Notes: generated by a model from the sequence alone, not told the origin. DNA of 64,000 bases from Calliopum simillimum (GCA_951812925.1 OX638372.1:66543407-66607406), one strand, 5' to 3'; shown: positions 10,588 to 23,495, counted from the stretch's first letter. Numbers and translations are program-made.

Positions 10588-12336
10588 AAAGTAAGCATAA
10601 GCCTCCCTGGTATACCAACGGGCTAAAAAAGCTTAAAAATCTTAGAAATAAATTTTGTACTAAATTCAATTCAACTGGTTGCTTGGAGTTTAAGGGAAAA
10701 TGTTTACACCGAAATCCTGAACAAGTTCTTTACAAGCAGTACATTTTAAATCTCGAAAGTTAGATGAAAACTATTCCAAAATCGTTCTGGAGATATGTTC
10801 AATCCAAAAAGGGATCTTCAAATATCCCCGCATCCTTGTGTTTCAAAGATGAAATGTCGAATTCTTTGTCTGATTCTGTAGATTTATTTGCAAAATTTTT
10901 TGTCTCCAACTTTGAAAACTTTGTGCTTATAGATAAATGGAAAATCTCCGTAATATCTCCTATTTTTAAATCTGGTAATAAAAATAATGTTGAAAATTAT
11001 CGGCCAATTTCGAAGATCACTAACATCTCAAAAATCTTTGAAAAAATTGTTAAAGACAAGTTACTTTTTGCGGTTAATCTGTCCCTATCAACATGGCTTT
11101 TTCCCTGGTAGGTCTGTTCTAACAAATCTTAGCTTGTTTACAAGGTACTGTATAAATTCCATTGAAGATAGCGGTCAAGTGGATGTGGAATATTCGGATA
11201 TTTCTAAAGCGTTTGACAAAGTTTCTCATTGTCTTCTTATTTAAAAATTAGCGAAGCTTGGGCTTCATCTTCGTTTCTGTCTCGACTGAGATCTTACTTA
11301 GTTAATAGGTTCTCTTTTGTAGCCATAGATCATGCAAAGTCCAAACCTTTTCTGGTAATGTCTGGAGTACCACAGGGCAGTACTTGGTTCTCTTCGTTTT
11401 ATTTTACATATTAATGATATTTCAACATTTTTCTCATCTGTCCGATTCTCATTGTATGCTGATGATTTAAAAATTTATTATAAAGTGAAACATTTCTCTG
11501 ATTGCATTACTCTCCAAACAGAATTAAATAAAGTTATCAATTGGTTTAAAAACAATAGCTTGTCGTTGAATCTTAGTAAATGATTCTGTATGACCTTTTC
11601 TAAGAGAAATGCTCCTTTGTCATATTCGTATAGTGTTGATGATGTGTCCTTAGCTAGGGTTGAACAAATTCGTGATCTTGGTATTTTCTTTGATACACAT
11701 TTAAATTTTTCTAATCATGTTAATCATATCTTACCAAAAGCTTACTCAGTTTTAGCGTTTGTTAAACCTGATAGCTCCGCATTTTTAGATTCTTTTACCA
11801 TAAAATATCTGTTTAATGCATTTGTAAGATCTAACTTAGAACATGCATCTCTTATTTGGAATGCTTATTATGAAGTGCATATTGCCCGTTTGGAGCGTAT
11901 TTAAAAGAAGTTCATTAAGTATGCTCTATGGTCATTACCTTTTACTGAACCATTGCCATCATATGAAGCGCGTTGTTTCCTTATAAGTATTGATAGTCTT
12001 GAATAGCGGCGGCTGCTGCATAGTCTAATGTTTATTTACGATATAATTAAAGGAAATATCGATTGTCCTGATATTCTTCAGATGATTTCATTCAATGTTC
12101 CCATAAGAAATTTAAGGTCCTCTGACTACTTTTTCATCAAATGCCATAGAGCAAATTATGCCATTAATGAGCCTATTAATAGAACTCCCATATTACTTAA
12201 TAAGTTATACAAAGATGCTTCAATTGATTTCTGTTTGAATAAACATCATTTAAATATGTGCTGGTCAGGCTTATCTTACTTTATATTTATTAAAATTGCC
12301 TTAGTCTGTAAGGATCTGTTCCAAGAACTTAAATAA
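10588..12336 (+). pseudogene. Jockey/CR1-type LINE reverse transcriptase, broken
   Basis: Reading across several frames gives successive parts of one LINE RT: a pre-RT helix (KPPWYTNGLKKLKNLRNKF, about 10594), WKISVISPIFKSGNKNNVENYRP (cited here only by its start, about 10938), a DISKAFDKVSH block (about 11200), GVPQGS (11363), the catalytic YADD (about 11456), then the thumb and C-terminal region to 12336. RT would copy element RNA at a nicked chromosomal target. Stops and frameshifts occur near 11105, 11243, 11410, 11581, 11904 and 12003. Between residues reading NFENF and LIDKW (about 10920) the fingers region is missing, so there is an internal deletion. No endonuclease domain is seen upstream, so it is also 5'-truncated. 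Dead copy; the Jockey/CR1 assignment rests on motif style. Confidence 0.8.
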
Positions 12337-12387
12337 ATAAATTAATTATGACAAAAATTATTTGGTCGATGAGTCTTTGGTAAATGT

Positions 12388-13275
12388 GTGAATATGGCTT
12401 TATATTGCTTAAAGTTAACTATTATGAAATCACTATATAGAAGTATTCAATGGAACTTTACCGAACATCTGGAAGATCTCGACTACGCTGACGACATCTG
12501 CCTCTTATCGTCCAAACATTCAGATATGCAAAGCAAAATTGAATACCTTGTCTTGGAATCACAAAAGGCCGGCCTAAAATTCAATGTATCCAAAACTAAA
12601 AGCATGAAGTTAAACGCAAACAGATATGACATCACGTTTAGAGCTGGCAGTGATGACATCGAAAACGTCGATAGCTTTACGTATTTAGGCAGCATTATCT
12701 CCATGGATGGAGGAGCAAGAGAGGATATCAACTCAAGAATAGCAAAAGCAAAAGGCGCGTTTGCTCAACTGAACAAAATATGGTCTTCATCCGTTATATC
12801 CACCAAAACGAGAGTACGCAGTTTTGATTCGAATGTGAAATCGGTTTTGTTATATGGGTGCGAAACATGGCTTGTTACTGAACAACTAAGGAACAAGCTG
12901 CAAGTATTCGTCAAGAAATGCTTAAGGCGTATACTAAAGATTTGGTGGCCTCGCACTATATCAAATGCCGAGCTACATCAAAAATGCAATCAGAGGGCTG
13001 TACCAAACGAGGTCAAGCTGCGCAAATGGGCATGGATTGGTCACACTCTCCGGAAACCACACAGCGAAGTTTGTCGCCAGGCTCTTGAGTGGAATCCACA
13101 AGACAGTAGAGGACCAACCAACTGGAAAAGGTCGCTGGAAAAGGAAATCCAAGAATCGGGAAAGTCGTTGCAAGAGATCAAAGTCACCGCAAGGGATCGC
13201 GAGGAATGAAGATGTTTCATATTGACTCATGTTCCTCCTAGGAGTTAAAGGAGAATACATACATACATATAGAAG
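12388..13275 (+). pseudogene. Second LINE: RT C-terminal half with 3' end
   Basis: One open frame of 273 codons. Homology to RT seems to begin near 12440; the first residues are probably not native. The catalytic box LDYADDICLLS has YADD at residues 33-36. It is followed by a palm/thumb segment with FTYLGSIIS, then KSVLLYGCETW and RKWAWIGHTLRKP, which are typical of insect and invertebrate LINE C-termini. The N-terminal RT half and endonuclease are absent (5' truncation). The frame probably shifts near 13100, before the usual basic RGRP-type tail. The copy ends with an ATACATACATACAT-type tetranucleotide tail, normal for this kind of LINE. It is distinct from the LINE just upstream and shares its class with the fragments at 32.5 and 55.7 kb. 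Confidence 0.8.
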
Positions 13276-15164
13276 TATAAAGAGCTTCCGAGAAAATTCC
13301 AATATCGCAACTTGCTAGCATAGAAGGCGTATATGTGGTGTGAATGACAATTCAGTACTGTTTTGAATGCATAGCATTAAGTGTTAATCAATGAAATAAA
13401 TTACAAAGTGAAACTAATTAGTTTTAAATTTTAAACTAAATAAAAGTAATTTTAAATTAAAGATATTTGAAAGCGATTGGCTATGACTTTAATAGTATCA
13501 CAATCTAGTGGTAGAACAGTATTGTAAATTTAAAGACTAAACTATAACTATATTCTCTAATCCACCATATTTTACATTATGTTTAATTATATGAAATGAA
13601 AAAGATGGAATACTATATACTCTAACAGATTGACAAAAAACTGCCATGTTTTCATGGAAAAAACATGTATTTCATTCCAGTTTCTTGCAAAACAAGTACC
13701 ATTGTACAAGTCACCAATTAAAATGCAAAAATTTGCTCTCAAAACGCAGTATGTGTCCTCAAATCTTTAATGTTTCAATACATAAGATGTTATAAAACAA
13801 CATCTTAAGGCAGACTATTATGCATAAAGAATAGAATACAAAAAAAAACTGCCCCCTTTAGGCAGAACAAACTCAAAACTTTCCCAGAGCAAAACCCAAA
13901 ATACAAAAGTATTCCACTCTCTGCTGTTTATCTACATGACATTGAACTCAACTCGAATGTCCGGTAAACAGGACATATAAATAAATAAAATGCAAATTAG
14001 ACACAACCATACGATTCCTCTATTACCTTGCTGTACCATGATAAAGGAGCGACCGATACTTACGTACGTACATACATAGATCAGCAACGATCAAAATGAG
14101 AACAAAAAGGGTCGATCGTCTTGCGCGCGCAATATCCCAAAAGAGAATTTGTGTGCACAAGTTCAGGTAAACTTGACCGTTTGAAACACCAAGGCATACG
14201 AAAATTAAAAGAACTGAATTAATTTACTTTTAATTTTAATAAATTCGCTTGACCATTGTCCATTTTCATTAAGGAAAATTTAAATAATGCGCATCAAGAT
14301 GTAACCCGTCGTAGAACTTGATCTTCTGCACAAAAGTGCAAAATGTCTTGGGTTCCTTAGAAGCGTCGAATAGGGGTTGTTCTACTTTTGGGTGAAACGC
14401 ATTTAGTGCATACTGATCTTTGCTGATCTTTGACGCTGCTGCCTTCATTCGGTTGCTCTCATTATAATGATCATCATCATCATCATCATGGATGGATGTG
14501 GACCTTTGTACCGGCAATGGTCAGTTTCTTTTTCTTTTCTTCTTTTGTTGTTGTTCTTGCAATCTCGCAATTAAGGGTTGCGCCAGTTTATGGCAGCTAC
14601 TTTGAATATGAGATAGGCTGGACAGCGTAACGAATTCTTCGTTATTGAGTATGAAATTGGTGGTGGTGAGGCCAAACTATGTTTTTTATGGCATCCGCCA
14701 TACGAAGCTGGAGTGCTGTTTCTCACATCTTAAGTATTTTACGCTTGACCAACATCGGCACAAAAAACATAAACATAAAAATGCTGATTACAGAAAGGGT
14801 TCAGAAATGTTTAAAAATGCCATTTTAGCGGCAATGTATGAACTCATATATCATTTGAGATTGTCTTGGAAAATGGTCAACAAGCGAATTACAATTTGAT
14901 CCTGATGCAGAGAAGATTAAAATTTGTTTAATGGGCAAAATTTTAATGCCTCTGTCAAGCAAGTAATTGTTATGGCTGTGGTTTTTCATTTTATGATCGA
15001 AATATACCATGGACTGAAAGGGAGATATGTTGCGCAGCTGAGCTTATAGATTCTATAAATTACATTGCAGCCCGTATTTGTTAATAAAAGTATTTGAATT
15101 CGTAAGATGGTCCTTCATTTATGAACGCAAAAAATTTAATCAATTTAAGAGAAATTAAATAAAA
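13276..15164. other. No gene seen; short (CAT)n tract
   Basis: AT-rich, apparently single-copy DNA. There is an (ATC)n tract at about 14468-14490 and a pyrimidine-rich stretch at 14525-14560. Open frames are under 90 codons with no domain. It may be host intergenic or intronic DNA. Confidence 0.4.
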
Positions 15165-15400
15165 AAAATAGTGAGAGTGTTACCCTTGCTGCAGTATTTT
15201 GAAAATTTTGTTCGCACTGGGGGTGCCACGCTCTCTTGGCCAAATTCACTTAGTTTTTTCTCAGATCTTGCACTTGTGCGAAATTTGGTTTCATTACCTC
15301 AAATATCGCTTGCACTACAGAATTATGTAAATTTTGTTTGTACTAGAGTTCGCTTTGTGGCCGAAATTCGACCAAAAAAGTTTTTATACCCTTCTTTGGT
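15165..15400 (+). repeat. Family B fragment (5' part)
   Basis: Begins with CTGCAGTATTTTGAAAATTT then GGGGTGCCACGCTCTCTTGG, and loses similarity after about 15400. Confidence 0.55.
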
Positions 15401-15551
15401 CGATAAAACACAAATAGCTTTTAATATTCTTCTTTAAGGTTCGGGTTATCTGCATGCATATAAATCGATGCATCAGCTTAGTTGAGTGCTTTCCATTAAG
15501 AGGCGTGTAACTCCTACTAAAGAGTAAAAAGTTTTTCATATCTTTCCGTCC

Positions 15552-16587
15552 CACACTGGTTCAAAATCCTAAAAAGCTGGCCAAAAGTCGAAAAAAAAAG
15601 TTTTTTTAAACTATCTTTTTATGGACCGTATTGTCTAACAGATATTCATAGACCTCAAAAAATTTATAGGAAAGATCCAGGTATGCTAAAATGCTCTTGG
15701 GATCTCTCCAAAAGTACGCTTCTTAGACGAAAAATTCTGTGAGTTAAAATTAAAAATTTAATGTTCACTGTAAAAATTGTGTGGCTACTGTAAAACTGAA
15801 CCGAATTTAATGTTACAATGTGGAATCTCTTTGTAAAAGAAAATACTATCGAACCCCTGTATTGAAAACTTGCAATAATTTATACTTTTGCGTTAATTGT
15901 GATTAACTTAAAATCAAATTATTTCACAAAATCAGCTTGCAATGTTTATGAAAAAAGCCCAGAACTAACTTATACCACGTCATACCACCAAGATTTTTCG
16001 GATTAAAGAAGATTGAAACCTTTTCTAACGCATATAAAAAAATTGAGGTGCCTTTTTTTGCCCTTTTTGTTTGACGCGATTTTTTCTGAAGCAACCAGAG
16101 GAAAATTTAACTCATATTGCTGGCCAAGTGTCAATATGTGATGCTCGCCCGAAATGATTAAATTTTTATATTATTATATAGCTTATACTCTATGGTAAAG
16201 GAATCTAAAACCCATACTTATGTAGATCAATTTAACGTTGCACACAACTCAATCAAAGTTAAAGTTTTGAAATAAATTTTTAAATTAGATATAAAAATTT
16301 AGCAAGTGTTGTTTTTTGCCATTTAGAATCCGCCATTTTGTTTTTTAAAAATCTAATATCAGGTTCGGAATCAGTGACCCCAAGAACCCCCGAGTAAATT
16401 TTTTTGTTAGATTTAGTTGAATATTTATGCAAATTGTTCGCCATTTTGAATCCGCCATTTTGTTTTATAAAAATCTAACATCAAATTTGTAATCAGCGAC
16501 CTCAAAAACGCCTAGGGAAAAAATTTCGTCTCGAAACTTGAATGATTTCGACTTTTGGCCAGCTTTTAGGGATTTTGAACCAGTGTG
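15552..16587. mobile_element. Transib-like non-autonomous element, copy 1
   Basis: Terminal inverted repeats of about 40 bp start CACACTGGTTCAAAATCC and include AAAGCTGGCCAAAAGTCGAA at both ends. Five bases, CGTCC, are duplicated exactly at 15547-15551 and 16588-16592. Transib (RAG1-related) elements have CAC-starting termini resembling the RSS heptamer CACAGTG and 5-bp GC-rich TSDs. The interior holds repeated CCGCCATTTTG blocks (about 16320-16470) and no long frame, so it would need a transposase supplied in trans. Confidence 0.65.
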
Positions 16588-16592
16588 CGTCC

Positions 16593-17100
16593 TGTTCATT
16601 TTATTCCCATACCAAAATTCATAAAAATCAATGCCGTGATAAGGGTCATGCCATCGTTTCTTAGTGCTAACCCTTTTTCTATACCAAATTTTGTTAAAAT
16701 TAATGCACTGGCTTAGCCGTGAGAGTGTGGCACCGTCCACTGAAAAACATAGTGGTCGTTTTATCGTTCCTTAGTGCTAACAATATCTCCACACCAAATT
16801 TCATCAAAATCGATGCAGTGGCTTAGCAGTGAGAACGGTTTCCATTTAAGGGCGTGGCACTGCCCACTGAAAAACATAATGGTCATGTTATCGTTCCTTA
16901 GTGTTAACCCTATCTCTATACCAAATTTCGTTAAAATCGATGCAGCGGTTTAGCCGTGAGAGTGTTTTTTCCATTTAAGGGCGTGGCACCGACCACTTTA
17001 AAAAAATATAGTCCTATGCACAGCTCCTCCTCACAACCTTTCCAATTAAAAAAAAAATCAAGCAAATCGGTTGACATTTAGGTAAAGAAACAGGGACTGA
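16593..17100 (+). repeat. Tandem repeat of about 120-130-bp units (family C)
   Basis: Four degenerate units containing ATCGATGCAGTGGCTTAGC, TCGTTCCTTAGTGCTAAC and AAGGGCGTGGCAC. The last element resembles the GTGCCACGCCC block of family B in inverse. No coding capacity. Confidence 0.6.
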
Positions 17101-17109
17101 ACCGATTTC

Positions 17110-17693
17110 GTTTGCCTATTTATATATAGATGGGACATGCCACGCCCTATTGTCCGAGTTTGCCTAGTTTTCGATCAGAACTTGCACTTACAGTTCTTAG
17201 TATCTGAGTGAAATGTGGTTGGATTACCTGAGCAAACGCTTTCAGTATTGCATTTTAAAACTTTTGCCTATATGGGAGATGCCATGCCCTCTTGTCGGAA
17301 TTTGCCTTATTTTTGATCAGAGCTTTACAACTTACTATATTTATGTGTATTTCGGTTGCTTTATAACGCGCGAATAATGCGCTAAATATTGCGTTTTGAA
17401 TATATTTTTTGCATGGGCGATGGGTCCTTTGACACATTTTACTCATTTTCAATAACTCGAGCTTACCTTAACGACGGAGGCAGTGTACCATATTTCATCG
17501 AATTATCATGCTCTCAAAAAATATTAAAATAGTTACAATGGACATACAGACATCCAGACAGACGGAAATGGTTTTATCGACTCAGGAGGTGACGCCGATC
17601 AAGAATATATACTTTTTAAAACCTGCCACGCCTCCTTCTCTGCCTTACAAACGGAAGGACAAATTGAATATACCCTGGGTGTAGGGTATAAAA
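17110..17693 (+). repeat. Family B copy with 3' core
   Basis: Units with GCCACGCCCTATTGTCCGAG, then CAGACAGACGG, TGATCAAGAATATATACT-like core, CCACGCCTCCTTCTC and the tail CCCTGGGTGTAGGGTATAAA. Confidence 0.7.
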
Positions 17694-18434
17694 ATACAGT
17701 TTGAAAAAATGAGAAGAGCATAAATCCAAAGAATGCGATGAGAATGTTTTGACAAAAAAATTTCTCTGAAATTTGAGATTGTATTCATTGAGAGAAATTT
17801 CTCAGATATCAGGATTAAATAGAATCTTTTTGAGCCTACTTTTCATCTCAGATAATAAGAAAACTAATCACTTATTTAGAACTAAAAACTAGAGTGTTCC
17901 TTTGACCGGGGCATTTTAAAAATTTTGCTTGTATGGGAGAGACTACGCCTTCTTGTCCGAAATCACATAGTTTTTTCTTAGAGCTTGCGTTATTTAATCT
18001 AAGTATCTGTGCAAAATTTGGGTGAATTTCCTCAAATAACGCTTGTACTATAGCAATATAGAAAATTTTTTTTTTCTGAGTTGACATAGTTTTCACTCTG
18101 ATCTTGGTTTGATTATTTCAAATATATTTCTAAATATAGCGTTTCAAATGATTTTTGGAGTGAAACTTGGGAGTAAAATTTCAAGATCGCGAGACATTTT
18201 TGCGTCACTTTTTTTCTCGCAAGCCATGGCAGCTATTTTGACGAAATTTCGTAAGTAGGTTTAGAACGGGAATTCCATTTATTGGAAGTTTCTTGGGATA
18301 CCCGAAGGCTTCATAGTAAACACGAAATATATCTAGCTATAAAGTACGAGACAAGATTTAAGTGACACCCGTAGGCGCCATAGTCACAACGTAGAATATC
18401 TACATATGCAAGAGGGAAACATTTATTGCGAACT
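17694..18434 (+). repeat. Degenerate family B unit and unassigned DNA
   Basis: A family B unit is visible at about 17885-18110 (TTGTATGGGAGAGACTACGC). The rest shows nothing I recognise. Confidence 0.4.
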
Positions 18435-18435
18435 A

Positions 18436-18771
18436 ACAGGTCATTCAATAAGTCCGTAGGATGACACATAGATGGCATTACTAGATTTTTTTAAATATGA
18501 TTTTTATTTAGTACTAACCTTCAAACGATACCTACATGTATAAATTTGACAGCAATCGGACTTCGAGTGAACTTAGAGTTTTGATGAAAAAAATACAGTG
18601 GAAACCAAACAATGTCTTGATAAACTTTATCCGAACTCTACTCCATCGATACAAATGGATTGCAAAATTTAATCGTGTTCGTACCAGCACAAATGATGCA
18701 GAGCGCAGTGGACGCCCAAATGAGGCTGTTATTCCAGAAAACATAAAAAAAATCCACAAATTGGTTATGAA
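18436..18771 (+). pseudogene. mariner element, 5' TIR and N-terminal transposase (split gene, left part)
   Basis: A mariner-like terminus (ACAGGTCATTCAATAAGTCC) lies next to a TA at 18434-18435. The transposase N-terminus, its DNA-binding helix-turn-helix half, is readable from about 18540. It includes the hallmark sequences RTSTNDAERSGRPNE and PENIKKIHKLV. The frame is cut at 18771, where the hAT-like foldback begins; the match resumes at 23916. The N-terminal part shows extra decay near 18600-18640. Transposase would bind the TIRs and cut at TA sites; this copy is dead. Confidence 0.8.
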
Positions 18772-18779
18772 CAGACCCT

Positions 18780-19110
18780 GAAATAAACTTTTTTAAAAGT
18801 TTTTTTTTAAGTTTATTTAGACTAAAAACTTTTAAATCATCTAGATAAAAGTTTTTAAAAACTTTAAACTTTTTGAAATAAAAGTTTTAAAAAACTTAAA
18901 AAAAAAACTTTTAAAAATAAAAGTTTTTTTTAAAAGTTTTTAAAAACTTTTATCCTTAAAGAGTTTTTTATAAAAGTTTTTTGAAAAAGTTTTTAAAAAC
19001 TTTTATCCATAAAAGTTTTTATATAAAAGTTTTTTCAAAAACTTTTATATAAAAACTTCTAAGCAAGAAGTTTTTCATGAAAGTTTTTGATGAAATCTGT
19101 CACATAAAAG
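18780..19110. repeat. AAAAGTTTTT/AAAAACTTTT subterminal array, left
   Basis: Dense, mostly self-complementary decamers. An inverse counterpart lies at 23590-23897. In hAT elements short subterminal motifs bind transposase; that role here is inference. Confidence 0.8.
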
Positions 19111-19159
19111 TTTTTTTTTGGGAAAAAAATACCTTGAAAAAAGCCCCTGTGGATAATTA

Positions 19160-20168
19160 CGGCCTAAAAAAATTTTATTGCAACAATCGATGGGGAAAGG
19201 TCGAAAATAGATTTTGGACATGACCAGGGGTGTCCACGACCCCTCTAAGTGACCGATTTGGGCCCATTTTGGTGAAAAATTTTATTGCACCAATCGATGG
19301 GAAAAGGTTGAAAATACATTTTGGACATGACAAGAGGAGTCCCCGACCACCCTAAGTGACCGATTTGGGCCCATTTTGGTGAAAAATTTTATTGCACTAA
19401 TCGATGGGGAAAGGTCGAAAATAGATTTTGGACATGACCAAGGGTGTCCCCGACCCCTCTAAGTGACCGATTTGGGCCCATTTTGGTGAAAAAATTTTAT
19501 TGCACCAATCGATGAGAAAAGGTTGAAAATACATTTTGGACATGACAAGAGGAGTCCCCGACCCCTCTAAGTGACCGATTTGGGCCCATTTTGGTGAAAA
19601 AATTTTATTGCACCAATCGATGGGAAAAGGTCGAAAATAGATTTTGCACATGACCAGGGGTGTCCCCGACCCCTCTAAGTGACCGATTTGGGCCCAATTT
19701 GGTGAAAAAATTTTATTGCACCAATCGATGGGAAAAGGTTGAAAATACATTTTGGACATGACAAGAGGAGTCCCCGACCCCTCTAAGTGACCGATTTGGG
19801 CCCATTTTGGTGAAAAAATTTTATTGCACCAATCGATGGGGAAAGGTCGAAAATAGATTTTGGACATGACCAGGGGTGTCCCCGACCCCTCTAAGTGACC
19901 GATTTGGGCCCATTTTGGTGAAAAATTTTTATTGCACCAATCGATGGGGAAAGGTCGAAAATAGATTTTTGACATGACCAGGGGTATCCCCGACCCCTCT
20001 AAGTGACCGATTTGAGCCCATTTTGGTGAAAAAATTTTATTGCACCAATCGATGGGAAAAGGTTGAAAATACATTTTGGACATGACAAGAGGAGTCCCCG
20101 ACCCCTCTAAGTAACCGATTTGGGCCCATTTTGGTGAAAAAATTTTATTGCACCAATCGATCGGAAAA
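19160..20168 (-). repeat. 108-bp satellite array, left arm (about 9 units, inverted)
   Basis: Units read on the minus strand contain ATCGATTGGTGCAATAAAA and GGTCACTTAGAGGGGTCGGG. Because 108 = 36 codons, a 289-codon frame stays open across the units at 19397-20266. This is a consequence of periodicity, not evidence of a protein. Confidence 0.92.
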
Positions 20169-20845
20169 TGTGGAACATATTTATTTCCATAACAGATGTA
20201 TACTATAAATAACGCTACGCCAAAATGTATACATCTAATACATACAATTCGAAATATTTTTGTCACAAATCAAAACAAAAGTTCCCACAATGCAAGAATT
20301 TTCTCTCGTTTAAACAGATGCACAAAATTTAAAAAGAGTGCATGAAATGGATTATTGGTTAAACAACTATTGCATTATTTGAAGCCCTTAAAACCAAAAT
20401 CATTTTTGTACTTAGGTAGAATGTAAAAAGCAAAAAAAAAAAAATGCAATTTGGTGACAAATGCTGGTATACAATGTTAGCTATTTTATTGCGTATCTAT
20501 TTGGGTGTCACAAAATTTAAATTTTTGGATGAACACTAACATATTGCCGTTGTTTACCTTAGCCCTTAAATACAAACCTTTTTAAACTTTTTTTTTGCGA
20601 ACAATAGTCAGGCAACTTCAAAAACGGTTAAACTAAATAATTTCGTACTAAATCCACAGGTCAGACATTAGACGCCAACCGACGCATGAATGTTTTTTTA
20701 CGGCTTTTCCTTATAAATACTCACAACACAACACTCTATTTTTTGTCATTTGAATGTCCACTAACGAAATTTTAAAAATATGGCAATAAACGGTCACAAG
20801 AGTAGCCGGAGGTACATTAAGTCATGTCCACAATGTATGTTTCAC
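20169..20845. other. Loop of the giant foldback
   Basis: Unique AT-rich sequence between the inverted arrays. No frame, TIR or RNA gene recognised. Confidence 0.5.
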
Positions 20846-23495
20846 AATTTCCCATAGATTGGTGCAATAAATTTTTTTTTATAAAAGGCGTCCAAAACGG
20901 TTATTTAGAGGGGTCGGGGACACCCTTGAGTCATGTCGAGAATCTATTTTCGACCTTTCTTCATCGATTGGTGCAATAAAAATTGTTCACCAAAATGGAC
21001 CCAAATCGGTCACTTAGAGGGGTCGGACCCACCCTTGATCATGTCCAGAATCTATTTTCAACCTTTCCTCATCGATTGGTGCAATAAAAATTGTTCACCA
21101 AAATGGGCCCAAATCGGTCACTTAGAGGGGTCGGGGACACCCCTGGTCATGTCCAAAATCTATTTTCGACCTTTCCCCATCGATTGGTGCAATACAATTT
21201 TTTCGCCAAAACGGGCCCAAATCGGTCACTTAGAGGCGTCGGGGACACCTCTGGTCATGTCCAAAATGTATTTTCAACCTTTCCCCATCGATTGGTGCAA
21301 TAAAATTTTTTCACCAAATTGGGCCCAAATCGGTTCTTTAGAGGGGTCGGGGACACCCCTGGTCATGTCCAAAATCTATTTTCAACCTTTTCCCATCGAT
21401 TGGTGCAATAAAATTTTTTCACCAAAATGGGCCCAAATCGGTCACTTAGAGGGGTCGGGGACACCCCTGGTCATGTCCAAAATCTAATTTCGACCTTTCC
21501 CCATCGATTGGTGCAATACAAATTTTTCACCAAAATGGGCCCAAATCGGTCACTTAGAGGGGTCGGGGACTCCTCTTGTCATGTCCAAAATGTATTTTCA
21601 ACCTTTTCCCATCGATTGGTGCAATAAAATTTTTTCACCAAAATGGGCTCAAATCGGTCACTTAGAGGGGTCGGGGATACCCCTGGTCATGTCCAAAATC
21701 TATTTTCGACCTTTCCCCATCGATTGGTGCAATAAAAATTTTTCACCAAAATGGGCCCAAATCGGTCACTTAGAGGGGTCGGGGACAGCCCTGGTCATGT
21801 CCAAAATCTATTTTCGACCTTTCCCCATCGATTGGTGCAATAAAAATTTTTCACCAAAATGGGCCCAAATCGGTCACTCAGGGGTCGGGGACTCCTCTTG
21901 TCATGTCCAAAATGTATTTTCAACCTTTTCCCATCGATTGGTGCAATAAAATTTTTTCACCAAAATGGGCTCAAATCGGTCACTTAGAGGGGTCGAGGAT
22001 ACCCCTGGTCATGTCCAAAATCTATTTTCAACCTTTCCCCATCGATTGGTGCAATAAAATTTTTTCACCAAATTGGGCCCAAATCGGTTCTTTAGAGGGG
22101 TCGGGGACACCCCTGGTCATGTCCAAAATCTATTTTCAACCTTTTCCCATCGATTGGTGCAATAAAATTTTTTCACCAAAATGGGCCCAAATCGGTCACT
22201 TAGAGGGGTCGGGGACACCCCTGGTCATGTCCAAAATCTAATTTCGACCTTTCCCCATCGATTGGTGCAATAAAAATTTTTCACCAAAATGGGCCCAAAT
22301 CGGTCACTTAGAGGGGTCGGGGACTCCTCTTGTCATGTCCAAAATGTATTTTCAACCTTTTCCCATCGATGGGTGCAATAAAATTTTTTCACCAAAATGG
22401 GCTCAAATCGGTCACTTAGAGGGGTCGGGGATACCCCTGGTCATGTCCACAATCTATTTTCGACCTTTCCCCATCGATTGGTGCAATAAAAATTTTTCAC
22501 CAAAATGGGCCCAAATCGGTCACTTAGAGGGGTCGGGGACACCCCTGGTCATGTCCAAAATCTATTTTCGACCTTTCCCCATCGATTGGTGCAATAAAAA
22601 TTTTTCACCAAAATGGGCCCAAATCGGTCACTTAGAGGGGTCGGGGACTCCTCTTGTCATGTCCAAAATGTATTTTCAACCTTTTCCCATCGATTGGTGC
22701 AATAAAATTTTTTCACCTAAATGGGCCCAAATCGGTCACTTAGAGGGGTCGGGGACACCCCTGGTCATGTCCAAAATCTATTTTCGACCTTTCCCCATCG
22801 ATTGGTGCAATAAAAATTTTTCACCAAAATGGGCCCAAATCGGTCACTTAGAGGGGTCGGGGACACCCCTGGTCATGTCCAAAATCTATTTTCGACCTTT
22901 CCCCATCGATTGGTGCAATAAAAATTTTTCACCAAAATGGGCCCAAATCGGTCACTTAGAGGGGTCGGGGACTCCTCTTGTCATGTCCAAAATGTATTTT
23001 CAACCTTTTCCCATCGATTGGTGCAATAAAATTTTTTCACCTAAATGGGCCCAAATCGGTCACTTAGAGGGGTCGGGGACACCCCTGGTCATGTCCAAAA
23101 TCTATTTTCGACCTTTCCCCATCGATTGGTGCAATAAAAATTTTTCACCAAAATGGGCCCAAATCGGTCACTTAGAGGGGTCGGGGACACCCCTGGTCAT
23201 GTCCAAAATCTATTTTCGACCTTTCCCCATCGATTGGTGCAATAAAAATTTTTCACCAAAATGGGCCCAAATCGGTCACTTAGAGGGGTCGGGGACTCCT
23301 CTTGTCATGTCCAAAATGTATTTTCAACCTTTTCCCATCGATTGGTGCAATAAAATTTTTTCACCTAAATGGGCCCAAATCGGTCACTTAGAGGGGTCGG
23401 GGACACCCCTGGTCATGTCCAAAATCTATTTTCGACCTTTCCCCATCGATTGGTGCAATAAAATTTTTTCACCGAAATGGGCTCAAAACGGTCGC
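20846..23495 (+). repeat. 108-bp satellite array, right arm (about 24 units, with 324-bp higher-order repeat)
   Basis: Two monomer types alternate: A (GGACACCCCTGGTCATG, then ATCTATTTTCGACC) and B (GGACTCCTCTTGTCATG, then ATGTATTTTCAACC). In the distal part the order is A-A-B repeated, with the B monomer recurring at 22321, 22645, 22969 and 23293, exactly 324 bp apart. Every unit carries an AATAAA. A frame of up to 396 codons is open because of the 36-codon period. Confidence 0.93.

Noticed and set aside
20846..23495. CRISPR-like array
   Set aside because: Direct repeats are contiguous without unique spacers, and the DNA is clearly eukaryotic TE sequence.
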